A stretch of 36,932 bases of DNA from Roseomonas genomospecies 6. Lineage in GTDB: Bacteria; Pseudomonadota; Alphaproteobacteria; Azospirillales; Azospirillaceae. Position 1 is the first letter of the stretch. Each line of letters starts with the position of its first letter. Position numbers and translations under genes: made by a program. The stretch is from assembly GCF_008365375.1 (NCBI RefSeq), contig NZ_QOKW01000041.1, positions 1-36,932 on the forward strand. Direction: 5' to 3'. Shown here piece after piece: positions 24,233-32,538 of the stretch. The notes beneath the pieces were generated by a model. That model did no database searches. It was not told the DNA's origin and saw only the letters and a program-made list of their open reading frames with translations.

Positions 24233-25747
24233 TCAGTGATAATAGGAAGGGCCGCGCAGATTGGCGTGCTCGCCGGCACCAGCCGGGTCCGCCGCCGTGG
24301 CGGGGGGCGCCGCCAACCAGCGCTGGACGTAGCGGTAGGATCCGACGTTGGCCTCCAGGGCCGCCTGGCAGGCTTGCTCCAGCCGGTCGGTGCCATGGGT
24401 GGCGGCCAGGCGGATCAGGCCGATCCCGGCCCGCACCGCCTGTTCGGGATGATCGGCGCCGGCCAGGATGCGCGCGAACAGCAACGCGGCGGCCGGGCCG
24501 ATGGCGGCCAAGTCGGCCTGGATGGCGTCAGGGGTGAAGCGGGCGACGGCCCGGTGGTTGGCAGGGCGATGGGCGTCCAGCGTCACGGTGGCGCCATCCT
24601 GCCGCCGGACATGGCAGGCCATCCGCTTGCCGCGCAGAAAGACGCTGATCACGCCGGCGGTGCTGTGCACGTCGACCGTCTTGCCGATCAGCGTGTGGGG
24701 CACCGAGTAGACGCCGCCGTCGAGGGCGAGATGATAGTCGGGCGGCACCTTATGGCGAGCCCAGGTGCCGGGCACGAAGCGTTCCGGCGGCAAGGGGCGC
24801 AGGGTCGGCTTCTCCTCGGTGGCGAACAGGCTGGCGCGCGTGTCCTGTGGCCTGCGGCTCAAGGGAGCAGCGTTGAGGGCGGCCAGCTTGTCGTGCAGGG
24901 CCGCGTTGGCGGCGTCCAACGTGGCGAAGAGCGTATCGCGCAACGGAGCCAGCACCCGCCGCTCGACCTGCTGCACACCGTTCTCGGCGCTGGGCTTATC
25001 GCGTGGGCGCCTCACCCGTGCCGGCAGGACGGCGGTGCGGTAGTGCCGGGCGAGATCGTGATAAGCTGGGTTGATTGCCGGATCGTAGAAGGAGGCGTGG
25101 CTGACGCCGACCTTGAGATTGTCCGGCACCAGCTTGCCCGGCACGCCGCCCAGATGCTCGAACAGCCGGACGTGGGAGGCCAGCCACTCCTCCGCCTGCT
25201 GAGTCCAGGTCGCCTCGGCATAGACGTAACCCGAATACGGCAGGCAGGCGACAAACACCTGGGCCGGCCGCGCCTCGGCGCCGAGCCCGACGCTCAGCGT
25301 CATCCCGGCGTAATCAACCTCGATCGCCGCCCCCGGCCGATGTTCCCGGCGCAGACGCGGCTCGGCATGGGCACCCTGCCATGCCCGGAAATGCTGGACG
25401 AATTGGGTGTAGCGATAGCCGCCGGGATGGACCTCCAGGTATTCCTCCCACAGCAGACGCAGCGTTACGCCACGGCGGCTGAGTTCACGGCTGATGTGTC
25501 GCCAGTCCGGCACCGGGCGGGCCGACGTGACCGGAGGCGGGAACAGCCGCTCTTCCAACTCGACGTCCGTCCACCCCAGCACATCCGCGTACCGCAGCCC
25601 GGAGGCCCGTAGCCGATCCAGGTAATCGCGCACGGTGCTGCGCGGCAGCCGGCAGGCATCGGCAATCTGCCGTTGGCTGGCGCCGAACTCATCCCGCAGA
25701 CGAAGGACTTCTCTGATCCGCCGCATGTCCGACCTCGCTCGGGGCAT
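24233..25747 (-). CDS. istA: IstA of IS21 copy 3
   Basis: The product is 504 aa from ATG 25747, chosen because AGGAGGATCGGG precedes it. An HTH (QRQIADACRLPRSTVRDYL) is followed by the catalytic core: AIEVDYAGMTLSV (first Asp), KLVPDNLKVGV (second Asp), and DKPSAENGVQQVERRV (Glu). The Mu-transposase-like C-terminus follows. All parts look intact. One element end is missing, so the protein could act only on other copies. It ends 10 bp before istB. Confidence 0.9.
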   Translation of the reverse strand: MPRARSDMRRIREVLRLRDEFGASQRQIADACRLPRSTVRDYLDRLRASGLRYADVLGWTDVELEERLFPPPVTSARPVPDWRHISRELSRRGVTLRLLWEEYLEVHPGGYRYTQFVQHFRAWQGAHAEPRLRREHRPGAAIEVDYAGMTLSVGLGAEARPAQVFVACLPYSGYVYAEATWTQQAEEWLASHVRLFEHLGGVPGKLVPDNLKVGVSHASFYDPAINPAYHDLARHYRTAVLPARVRRPRDKPSAENGVQQVERRVLAPLRDTLFATLDAANAALHDKLAALNAAPLSRRPQDTRASLFATEEKPTLRPLPPERFVPGTWARHKVPPDYHLALDGGVYSVPHTLIGKTVDVHSTAGVISVFLRGKRMACHVRRQDGATVTLDAHRPANHRAVARFTPDAIQADLAAIGPAAALLFARILAGADHPEQAVRAGIGLIRLAATHGTDRLEQACQAALEANVGSYRYVQRWLAAPPATAADPAGAGEHANLRGPSYYH

Positions 25748-25831
25748 CCCGATCCTCCTTGGCCTGTGCCGTGGAAAGATCATGGGGATGCCAAAGGCTG
25801 GTTCGGACCCCGACACCACCACCCCTACGGG

Positions 25832-25913
25832 TGGGCGAATTCACCGAAACGGGTGGGCGCTTTCACCGTTCTGCCCGGGCGCTTTCCGCCGTTCCTACTG
25901 GGTGCTTTCCGCC
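25832..25913. repeat. Four 15-bp direct repeats at the IS21 copy 3 terminus
   Basis: TGGGCGAATTCACCG (25832), TGGGCGCTTTCACCG (25854), CGGGCGCTTTCCGCC (25876) and TGGGTGCTTTCCGCC (25899) recur at 22, 22 and 23 bp. This helical-phase spacing matches the multiple transposase-binding sites at IS21-family ends. Confidence 0.8.
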
Positions 25914-25914
25914 G

Positions 25915-26828
25915 AAATATGCCGAGAACCGCGTTTTGCCGCCGACGGGCGGGACCGGCATTCCGGTCGACGTGGGGATCGGGCCCACCAAGCTGCTGGC
26001 CAAGGTCGCGAACCGCTGCGCCAAAAAGCGCCCGGAGTACGCCAGCGTCTGCGACCTGCGCGCCCGCTGTGCCCAAGACGCGGTGCTGCCGTCCTTCCCA
26101 GTCGAGGACGTCTGGGGGATCGGCCCACGCTCGGCCGAGAAGCTTCGGATGCGAGGTGTCCGCACGGCGGCGGACCTGCGCGATCTGGATCCCAGGATCG
26201 CCCGCCAACTGCTGACCTTAATCGGGGAGAGGATCGTCTACGAGCTGCGTGGCGTTCCGTGCCTCCTCCTGGAGCTGGTGCGTTCGGAGCGGCAGAGCAC
26301 GGCGGTCACCCGCTCGTTCGCCGAGCCGGTGGTGACCTGGGAGGACATCACCAGGCGGTCGTGGCCTTCGCTACCCGGGCCGCGGAGAAGCTGCGCCAGC
26401 AGGGGCTGGTGGCCGAGGCGCTCCAGGTTTTCGTCCAAACGAACCGGTTCCGCACGGACGAACCCCAGTACGCGAACGCCGCTACCTGCGAGCTCGCCCC
26501 TCCAACGAACGACACGTTCGATCTGATCGCTGCCGCTACAGCCGTGGCGCGCCGCCTGTGGCGAAACGGCTTCCGGTACGCCAAGGCCGGGGTGATCCTG
26601 AGCGGTCTGACGCCGCAGGACCGCGTACAGCTCTTTCTCCTCGACGCCCGCGGTGCATGCTCGGCGAAGCCCACGGCCGCCATGAACGCGGTCAACACCA
26701 AGATGGGGCGGGGCACCCTAGCGCCGTCGTCGGTCGCAGGAGACTGGGGAGGATGGCGCATGAAGCAGGACAAGCGGTCGCCGCGCTATACGACGTGCCT
26801 CGACGAACTGCCGGTGGTCCGGGCCTGA
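25915..26828 (+). pseudogene. umuC: umuC (DNA polymerase V catalytic subunit), 5'-truncated and frameshifted
   Basis: From about 25957 the frame reads TGIPVDVGIGPTKLLAKVANR, VWGIGPRSAEKLRMRGVRTA and RSFAEPVVTWED, the middle of UmuC. The first 130 or so residues, which in the family hold the catalytic Asp and Asp-Glu, are replaced by IS21 sequence. At about 26346-26350 one base is missing, and the sequence continues in the next frame: HQAVVAFATRAAEKLRQQG to the normal end SPRYTTCLDELPVVRA. UmuC makes translesion copies under SOS control; this remnant cannot. No umuD is seen. Confidence 0.85.
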
Positions 26829-26873
26829 CCGTGGGTCCCTCCCGGCCATCTCCGCCTTAGGAGGGCCACGGTC
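26827..26873. terminator. Bidirectional terminator-like hairpin between convergent genes
   Basis: Arms GACCGTGG...CCCTCC (26827-26842) and GGAGGGCCACGGTC (26860-26873) pair around a 17-base loop with a 2-base bulge. It sits exactly between the converging umuC remnant and the 272-aa gene, overlapping both stops. No long T-run follows, so its efficiency is uncertain. Confidence 0.6.
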
Positions 26874-27690
26874 AGCGGCTGACCGTCCCACCGATCTTCC
26901 CCTGCCCGGCTTCGGCTTCGGCACAGGCCTTGCCGGCGTAGGCAGCGGCGGCCGCTCTGAGAAGAGCTCTGCCCATGGTGTACCAGTCGGGGTCGCCATA
27001 GCTCGTCAGCACCTCGTCGATCTTAGCGACGACATAGCCCGCCTCCTCCCATGCCCCCGTCCCGGCGTTCAGCTCATGGACGGAGTAGATCTGGCGAATC
27101 ACGCCCTCAGCCGCGGGGTCGTCCACGGTGCCCTCGACGACCGTCTCGTCGAGGCAGACCGTCCTCCCGTCGACTGCGTGGACGGTGCCGCGCGGCAGCT
27201 CGACGCGGGCGTAGGGGTCACGGGCGATCTTGGCGCGGTCGTGGGCCGACAGGTCCTCGTTGCTCCAGGCGCCGGTCAGCATGTAGGAGCGGACGATCTT
27301 CACGACGTGGGCGACGGCCAGCTCGCGACCAGCCTCGGTCCCGTGCTCCTTGAACACGGCTTCGGCGGCGTCGCTCAAGCGGAAGAAGGGTCCGGGGACG
27401 CACGCCCCGCACAAAGCCGCGAAGGCGAGCGTCTCCAGGTCGCCCGCCATGCGGCGATCGACGCGCCCCCAAAAGGTGCCATCCGGGAAAGCGACCACGA
27501 TCACGCACTCGGCTTCCATGGTGCGGTAACCGTCGTCCCAACGGGACAGCTTCACATTCGCCGTGGCGGCACGCACCACCGGCTTGGCAACCTCGGCGGC
27601 TTCGAACACGGCGGCGGCGAGGAGAGCCTTCTCGTCCACGCGGTAACGGCGAAAGCGGGCGGTGTACGCGAACTCGATCTTGCTGAGCAT
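26872..27690 (-). CDS. Unrecognised protein, 272 aa, second gene of a two-gene operon
   Basis: ATG 27690 opens a frame with an ordinary globular composition: MLSKIEFAYTARFRRYRVDE, then DDGYRTMEAECVIVVAFPDG and FWGRVDRRMAGDLETLAFAA. There is no signal peptide, membrane segment or nucleotide-binding motif. The open frame continues upstream to 27936 but overlaps the 837-aa gene, so the start at 27690, 41 bp after that gene's stop, is preferred. I recognise no family. Close spacing suggests joint expression and perhaps a physical partnership with the 837-aa protein. Confidence 0.6.
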   Translation of the reverse strand: MLSKIEFAYTARFRRYRVDEKALLAAAVFEAAEVAKPVVRAATANVKLSRWDDGYRTMEAECVIVVAFPDGTFWGRVDRRMAGDLETLAFAALCGACVPGPFFRLSDAAEAVFKEHGTEAGRELAVAHVVKIVRSYMLTGAWSNEDLSAHDRAKIARDPYARVELPRGTVHAVDGRTVCLDETVVEGTVDDPAAEGVIRQIYSVHELNAGTGAWEEAGYVVAKIDEVLTSYGDPDWYTMGRALLRAAAAAYAGKACAEAEAGQGKIGGTVSR

Positions 27691-27731
27691 GGTTATCAAT
27701 CCAGCTTTGCGTCCATGGCGGCGGTCCCTTT

Positions 27732-30245
27732 TCAGTTGGTTCCCGGCCGCTTGGGCAACTCCGGACGCTCGCTGGTGAACGGCATGCCCGCCTGCTCGAC
27801 GTAGGTGCAGGCGCCCAGCATGGCCTTGCTGTTCGGCCAGCGCTGGTAGGCCCTCCGCACGTCGCGTTCGTAGCTCCAATCGGCCGAGCCGACACGCTTG
27901 TCGAGGAAGACGATCTCCTTTTCGAGGACCGCGCAAAACTCGGAGGTCAGACTCAGGAGGCGCAGACCGTTGAGGATGCCCGTTTTGGTGTCGTACGGCA
28001 GGAACTCGAGCGCGAGCCCCTGGTGCGGCTTACGGTCCGGGATGCCACGGCATTGGGCTGGCACCCTTCGGTGGTCATACGGAAGGTCGAACTCCCCCAA
28101 CCCAGGGATTCCGATGCAGAGGAAGAGAGCATCGCCGTGGCGCAGAAGGCCGACGGTCATCGGCGCCTTTCGCGCCGCCTGCGCCTCCTTTTCGGTCATC
28201 TCGGGCACGCCGCCCGAAATGGTCAGCAGCGCGCTCCGCCCAAGCCTCAAGGCGAAGCCGCCTTCCGACGGAACCTGGCTCCGGAACACCGCCGGAACCG
28301 GCTGACCAACCGCCAGGACAACCGGATTCTTCAGCCCGAACGTCTTGGCGTCCTCGGGCGTGACGATCGCACTGCCGATCCCGCCGACGAACGCCACCGG
28401 CCCCTGGCCGCCCAGCTGTACGGTCGGAACGTCGTCCGGCTCGGCGCCGTTCTGGCCGAGGCTCCACTCGTCGACGATGCACTCGATGCGCGTCACGGCC
28501 GGGCGGTCACTCGACGGCAGGGTCTTCAGCGTGCCCAGAGTACGGTGATGGTGGTGCGCAACGACAAGCATGGCCGCCCACTCCACGTCGTCGGCCTGGT
28601 GCTGGGAAACGCGCTGGCCCGGCGCAGGGAACGGGATTCCGATGCGCATACGCTTCTGCACTTCGACCGCCGCAAGGCGCTCGCCGGAGGGCAGCGACGC
28701 CACCCCGGCGTCGAGCTTGTGGCACACGGTGGTCCACTCCTCGGGCGTCATGTCAGACGGCCGCGGATCGCCGGTCGGGTGCAAGGACACCGCAACCGGT
28801 TGACCCATTACGGGCTCCTCGCCCTCGGCACCCTGGCGCACGAGGACGATGCGGATCACGCTGGCGTCATCCGGATCGCGCACCGCCAACACGCCCGTGT
28901 CGATCATAGGACCGCGAAGGGCATTGAGGTGCTCCTGCCCGCCCACTTCGATCCAAACGCCGTTCTCGGGAACCTCAAGCCTCTGGAGAGCCTGGAGAAC
29001 AGCCGCCGTGCCGCCCTCCTCCAGATCCTCGATCAGCACCGCAGCCAAGGACGGGCCGATGCTCCAGCACTCGGCACCATCCCGCAGCGCCGCCCCGGCC
29101 AACAGAACCGAGACATCGCCGACGTTCTGCGGCATGCGCAGTGTCCCCTCGAGGTGCTCGGCACGGGCGAGCACCTTCGCCGCGAAGCTCCGGCCGCCTT
29201 CGGAAGGCGTGGCTTCTCCCACCTTAGGGGCGGCACCAGCGGCTGGAACTTCGGCCGCCCGCGGCCACGCGACCGACGACAGATCCAGCGGCACGAAATC
29301 GGCCTCGTCCCAGGCCCGCTCACGCATCGTCATCACGGCGGTCTGCGCGCGGCGGCCGTCGCCATACATCTCGCACTTCACCCAAACCGTGCCGAGCACC
29401 GTCTCGATCGGCCCCTCGGCCGTGCCCCAACCGCGGTCACGGATGCCGCGCAGGCGCTCGTCCCGCTCGACCTGCGCGAGGAATTCCCCGACGGCCTTGA
29501 CGGCGCCGGCAACGCCAAGGTTGCGCGCGAGCGTCGTGCTCAGGTAGCCGATGCCCGGGAGGCGGTTCGCCTCGCCGTGGCGGGAGGCATCCTTGGTCGC
29601 CTGCCGGAAGCTGTCACGGATCATGGCCTCGATGTCGGCAAAGATCCCGCCAAAGACCATTCCGCCTTCCGAAGCCTTCCCGGACGTCTCGTCGGCGGCG
29701 TTCCCCGTCTCGTCTGCCTCGACCGGCGGCCCGCCCCCGACGCGCACGCCGTCGAGGTTCTGCACCAGCGGCTTCATGTCGACGTCGAACTCGCACGGCT
29801 CGGGGTCGCCGAGACGCGTGACGACGAGCACCGGCGTCCCGTGCCGGCGATCGGTGCCGACGACGCACAGGCGCTCCACGCCGCCGTTGATAGGAGCCTC
29901 GATCTCCAGGCCCGGAATGAACACCGTCGAGACCTGGACAGCGTACCCGTTCTGACCCGCGAGGATCATGCCCCCGCGGTCCGTATCATGGCGCACCAGC
30001 AGGCCGCGCTTGCCGCCGCCGATGTGGAAAAGATCACCCTCACCCAGGCCACCCAGCCGCTGGAGGCGGTCGCGCAACGTCTCCATGGAGTTGCGCAAAT
30101 TGCTGGCATCGTCGATCGTCGGCGCGGGATCATCGTGGACGCCCCCGGCCGCCGAGGAAAGGTTCAGGTTAGGCGTGCGAGCACGCGCTTCCGCGGATTT
30201 GGGGTCGCGGTGGCGCTGTTCCGCGTAGGGGGTCTTCATGGTCAT
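27732..30245 (-). CDS. Large unrecognised protein, 837 aa, first gene of a two-gene operon
   Basis: The start ATG (30245) has AAAGG about 7 bp upstream. Residues 1-60 are polar and likely disordered. A 45-70 region contains SNLRNSMETLRDRLQRLGGL, a short helix. Acidic low-complexity linkers near residues 165-190 (EADETGNAADETSGKASEG) and 335-360 separate what look like three globular parts. The last part holds GDALFLCIGIPGLGEFDLPY and RWPNSKAMLGACTYVEQAGM. There are no membrane segments, Walker motifs or recognisable catalytic signatures. It is followed by the 272-aa gene. Function unknown; a long, intact frame in a region full of broken genes argues that it is under selection. Confidence 0.75.
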   Translation of the reverse strand: MTMKTPYAEQRHRDPKSAEARARTPNLNLSSAAGGVHDDPAPTIDDASNLRNSMETLRDRLQRLGGLGEGDLFHIGGGKRGLLVRHDTDRGGMILAGQNGYAVQVSTVFIPGLEIEAPINGGVERLCVVGTDRRHGTPVLVVTRLGDPEPCEFDVDMKPLVQNLDGVRVGGGPPVEADETGNAADETSGKASEGGMVFGGIFADIEAMIRDSFRQATKDASRHGEANRLPGIGYLSTTLARNLGVAGAVKAVGEFLAQVERDERLRGIRDRGWGTAEGPIETVLGTVWVKCEMYGDGRRAQTAVMTMRERAWDEADFVPLDLSSVAWPRAAEVPAAGAAPKVGEATPSEGGRSFAAKVLARAEHLEGTLRMPQNVGDVSVLLAGAALRDGAECWSIGPSLAAVLIEDLEEGGTAAVLQALQRLEVPENGVWIEVGGQEHLNALRGPMIDTGVLAVRDPDDASVIRIVLVRQGAEGEEPVMGQPVAVSLHPTGDPRPSDMTPEEWTTVCHKLDAGVASLPSGERLAAVEVQKRMRIGIPFPAPGQRVSQHQADDVEWAAMLVVAHHHHRTLGTLKTLPSSDRPAVTRIECIVDEWSLGQNGAEPDDVPTVQLGGQGPVAFVGGIGSAIVTPEDAKTFGLKNPVVLAVGQPVPAVFRSQVPSEGGFALRLGRSALLTISGGVPEMTEKEAQAARKAPMTVGLLRHGDALFLCIGIPGLGEFDLPYDHRRVPAQCRGIPDRKPHQGLALEFLPYDTKTGILNGLRLLSLTSEFCAVLEKEIVFLDKRVGSADWSYERDVRRAYQRWPNSKAMLGACTYVEQAGMPFTSERPELPKRPGTN

Positions 30246-30602
30246 GAAAGGGCCTTTGTCGGGTCACCCGTGGGTGGGCCCCCTCAGATATTGACCACGT
30301 CACGCGAAACATTGCGGCAATGCTGACATGCGACCTGCGCATGCCTTAGGACAGCCGACGGCAGCGGACGCCACCGAAGATACGTCCTGGCTTCCCGTGA
30401 CGAACACGCTGAGGCTGCACTCGGCGAGTGGGGCCAGTGTAGCCTGGGCAAGGCGCCCTGGTTCGCCGCCTGGGTACTCGACCACGAGAGCCGCAGGCCG
30501 GAGTACGCGGTCCATCGTCTCATGGTCAGGAGGCTGCACTCGGTGACGTCCGTGCATATGAACCCGACATCTCGCCATGAGACCGCCGAACACACCGGCC
30601 AG
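30246..30602. other. Upstream region of the 837-aa gene, no supported gene
   Basis: About 350 bp between the 837-aa gene and the IS6 remnant. A minus-strand frame (30300-30593) gives TMDRVLRPAALVVEYPGGEP and reads somewhat like protein, but has no good start or family. The promoter of the two-gene operon should lie here; none is obvious. Confidence 0.3.
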
Positions 30603-30831
30603 GGCCGGTGGTCATCCGCAGGTGAGGGCGTAAGCGCTTGGCCAGCTCTGGGGCGTCGGCCTGGATCCAGCGGTAGAGCGTCGTGTGATCGACCGCCACG
30701 CCGCGGTCGGCCAGCATCCGTTCCAGGTCGTGGTAACTGATCGGAAACTGCAAGTACCAGCGCTCCGCCCACAGGATCACCGCCGCCGTGAACTGCCGAC
30801 CCTTGAACGGGCTCTTCGTGCTGCGCATCAC
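30526..30831 (-). pseudogene. IS6-family transposase, N-terminal fragment
   Basis: The frame reads RSTKSPFKGRQFTAAVILWA, RWYLQFPISYHDLERMLADR, GVAVDHTTLYRWIQADAPEL and RPHLRMTTG. This is the zinc-ribbon/HTH start of IS6 (IS26-like) transposases. After about residue 76 the match ends, where WRVDETY with the first catalytic Asp should follow, and the frame runs into unrelated sequence. Inactive. Confidence 0.8.
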
Positions 30832-30905
30832 CGTGTCACCCCAGCCGCTGAAAGGGGTCGGGCTTCACCCGATCTCCGCCCACGGACAAACTTTGCAACG
30901 GAAAC
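30603..30905 (-). mobile_element. IS6-family remnant A (5' end)
   Basis: The terminus at 30905 reads GTTTCCGTTGCAAAGTTTG on the minus strand, close to the IS6-family inverted repeat. The next 120 bp are nearly identical to those at 36689-36805. The 3' part of the element is missing. It is in the same orientation as remnant B at 36539, with which it brackets the replicon and the 1278-aa gene. Confidence 0.75.
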
Positions 30906-31148
30906 GGCCAGGCCCGTCCTCGTTCCGCCCCACTCCCAACGAGTTGTACGGTACCGTTTCAGCGCCTGTCCGAAGACGAATTGGAAGCTGTGGTTTCTTT
31001 CCATACTCCTTCGGGGCCTTGACCATCAGCAGGTTGCGCTCAGCGCGTACGTTCATCCTTCAGACCACGTCACCAATGTGACCGGCGTACCACGCGGCCG
31101 TGGCTTGGCAAGCGCGGCGAATCCGCCGGGGTCGCCCGAACGCGACGC
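30906..31148. other. Short region between IS6 remnant and replicon
   Basis: No gene or clear structure is seen. A minus-strand frame (30865-31056) crosses the IS6 terminus and is unlikely to be real. Confidence 0.3.
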
Positions 31149-31178
31149 TTGACTCGGTAGATTGCTCACGGCCATGCT
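31149..31178 (+). promoter_or_regulatory. Candidate repA promoter overlapping iterons
   Basis: TTGACT at 31149-31154 and CATGCT at 31173-31178, 18 bp apart, could be -35 and -10 elements. The first iteron fills the spacer and the second covers the expected start of transcription, so RepA binding would repress its own gene. The -10 match is modest. Confidence 0.35.
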
Positions 31179-31195
31179 TTCGGTAGATTGCTCAC
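31155..31195 (+). repeat. Two upstream iterons
   Basis: CGGTAGATTGCTCAC occurs at 31155-31169 and 31181-31195, 26 bp apart, just before repA. The same word recurs inside and after repA. They are likely binding sites for the initiator. Confidence 0.85.
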
Positions 31196-31210
31196 ACCCC
31201 AGGACTGCCG

Positions 31211-32230
31211 GTGACCAAGGACGCCAAACGCCCCAAGGATGAAAAGGAGTCCCGACAGGTCGATCTGTTCCTGGACAGCCTCATCAACGCTCCCATCAAG
31301 GACGACCGGGCGCTGATGGAGTTTCCCTTCTTCAGCCTACAGAAGCCGCGGCTGATGGATCCGATCGAGTACGAGGACGACGAGGTGCAGATCCGCGTCA
31401 GCCCCGGCGAGCGCGGCGTGGCGACGATCTGGGACAAAGACGTCCTCATCTATGTGGCGTCGCTCATCAACGACCGAATCGAGCGCGGCCTGCCGGTCAG
31501 CCGCACCGTGCACTTCCCCGCCCACGACCTGTTGAAGCTGACCCACAGGGGTACCGGCAAGCAGGCCTACGAGCTGCTCAAGGACGCGCTGTTCCGGCTG
31601 CGCTCGACCACGATCACCACCACAATCAAGTCCGGCGGCGAAACCAAGGACCGCGGCTTTGGCTGGATCGACAGCTTCGAGATCGTGCGCCGCGAGCGCG
31701 CCGACGGCAAGATGGTGATGCAGGCGGTCGAAGTGACCCTGAACGATTGGATGTTCAAGGCGATCGTCAAGGATCGCCGCGTGCTCACCATCTCGCCCAG
31801 CTACTTCGAGATCGACGGCGGCCTGGAGCGGCGCGTCTACGAGTTGGCGCGCAAGCACTGCGGCCATCAGGACGAATGGCGCATCGGCCTGGAGCGCCTG
31901 GCAAAAAAGTGCGGCGCCCGCTCGGAACTGCGCTTCTTCAAACGCGACGTCCTCAAGATCATTGAGCGTGGCAGCCTGCCCGACTACACGATCCAGATGG
32001 AACAGGACATCGGCCGCGGCCGCGCAGGACGGATCACCGTGGTCTTCGAGCCGCGGACCAAGCGTGAGCAATCTACCGACTCGGGCACGGGGCGTGAGCA
32101 TTCTACCGAGTCGCGCGCGCTACCGGCGCTTGAGCGTGAGCAATCTACCGACTCGACAGCAAAACCCAAGCGCCGGAATGTGAGCAAAACACCGAAACGG
32201 ACGGCCAAAACTGCCACCGGCACCCGCTGA
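31211..32230 (+). CDS. repA: Replication initiator, RPA (RepA) family
   Basis: The 339-aa product has the RPA-family (PF10134) opening: DRALMEFPFFSLQKPRLMDP, then RGVATIWDKDVLIYVASLIN, RTVHFPAHDLLKLTHRGTGK and DALFRLRSTTI. These build tandem winged helices that bind iterons and open the plasmid origin. It starts at GTG 31211. The last 60 residues are unusual: REQSTDS, REHSTES and again REQSTDS are encoded by iterons lying in reverse orientation inside the gene, followed by a basic tail. Iterons on both sides and a DnaA box downstream identify it as the plasmid's initiator. Confidence 0.93.
   Translation: MTKDAKRPKDEKESRQVDLFLDSLINAPIKDDRALMEFPFFSLQKPRLMDPIEYEDDEVQIRVSPGERGVATIWDKDVLIYVASLINDRIERGLPVSRTVHFPAHDLLKLTHRGTGKQAYELLKDALFRLRSTTITTTIKSGGETKDRGFGWIDSFEIVRRERADGKMVMQAVEVTLNDWMFKAIVKDRRVLTISPSYFEIDGGLERRVYELARKHCGHQDEWRIGLERLAKKCGARSELRFFKRDVLKIIERGSLPDYTIQMEQDIGRGRAGRITVVFEPRTKREQSTDSGTGREHSTESRALPALEREQSTDSTAKPKRRNVSKTPKRTAKTATGTR
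32064..32194 (-). repeat. Inverted-orientation iterons inside the repA 3' end
   Basis: GTGAGCAATCTACCG at 32064-32078 and 32136-32150, GTGAGCATTCTACCG at 32094-32108, and a weaker copy GTGAGCAAAACACCG at 32180-32194 are reverse complements of the upstream iteron. They lie within coding sequence and face the downstream group. Opposed iteron groups can support RepA-mediated pairing that limits copy number. Confidence 0.85.
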
Positions 32231-32264
32231 TCCGCCGCATTCCGGAGCGCGTTGTGAGTCCGCT

Positions 32265-32369
32265 CGGTAGATAGCTCACACCAGCACGGTAGATAGCTCA
32301 CACCAGCACGGTAGATAGCTCACAATGGGAGTCGGTAGAAAGCTCACCCAGAATCGGTAGAATGCTCAC
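32265..32369 (+). repeat. Downstream iteron array, five copies
   Basis: CGGTAGATAGCTCAC occurs at 32265, 32287 and 32309; variants CGGTAGAAAGCTCAC at 32333 and CGGTAGAATGCTCAC at 32355 follow. Spacing is 22, 22, 24 and 22 bp, about two helix turns, so initiator would bind on one face. With the DnaA box beyond them, these mark the replication origin. Confidence 0.9.
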
Positions 32370-32399
32370 GCAAAACGCCGGTAAGCCTTTGGCCCGTCT

Positions 32400-32468
32400 G
32401 AGGGAATCCAGCCTCTAACTCTCTAACTCAAAGAGTCTAACCTTTTAAGAGAACCGGGCTGTGGATAA
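32400..32468 (+). other. oriV: Origin core: short TCTAAC repeats and DnaA box
   Basis: Repeats of the type CTCTAACTCTCTAACTC (around 32413-32430) and AGTCTAACC (32433-32441) lie next to an AT-richer stretch (TTTTAAGAGAA), then TGTGGATAA at 32460-32468. The last is a perfect consensus DnaA box on the minus strand. This order (iterons, repeats, DnaA box) is that of an iteron plasmid origin; strand opening probably starts here. Confidence 0.75.
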
Positions 32469-32504
32469 GCGGGCGCCCACAACCGGACCAGGAACCAAGC
32501 CGGT

Positions 32505-32532
32505 TTGACGCGCCGCCGGGATCAGCTAGGCT
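32505..32532 (+). promoter_or_regulatory. Candidate promoter of the 1278-aa gene, possibly leaderless
   Basis: TTGACG (32505-32510) and TAGGCT (32527-32532) are 16 bp apart. The start codon begins 7 bp after the -10, at the expected transcription start, and there is no Shine-Dalgarno sequence. The mRNA may therefore begin at its ATG. Confidence 0.35.
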
Positions 32533-32538
32533 CACGGC

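Larger units (their letters stand above)
23578..25914 (-). mobile_element. IS21-family element, copy 3 (istB-side end missing)
   Basis: istA and istB lie in order on the minus strand. The istA-side end (25832-25914) has four spaced direct repeats typical of the family. The other end is lost where istB joins the recombinase remnant. The element has displaced the 5' part of umuC on its right. Copies 1-3 differ clearly in protein sequence, so they are three separate IS21 relatives and not one that multiplied here. Confidence 0.75.

Noticed and set aside
23861..25612. Plus-strand frame of 583 aa opposite istA copy 3
   Set aside because: Antisense shadow of a transposase with a full DDE triad.
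25832..25913. CRISPR or regulatory repeat array
   Set aside because: Four short repeats at an IS21 end with 22-bp period fit transposase-binding sites.
28023..30326. Plus-strand frame of 767 aa opposite the 837-aa gene
   Set aside because: Arg/His-rich composition typical of antisense in GC-rich DNA. The minus-strand frame has balanced composition, a ribosome-binding site and a downstream partner.
30865..31056. 63-aa minus-strand ORF next to the replicon
   Set aside because: It crosses an IS6 terminus and lacks a ribosome-binding site.
32265..32369. CRISPR array
   Set aside because: Repeats are only 15 bp with 7-9 bp spacers that are themselves similar. They are iterons matching those around repA.
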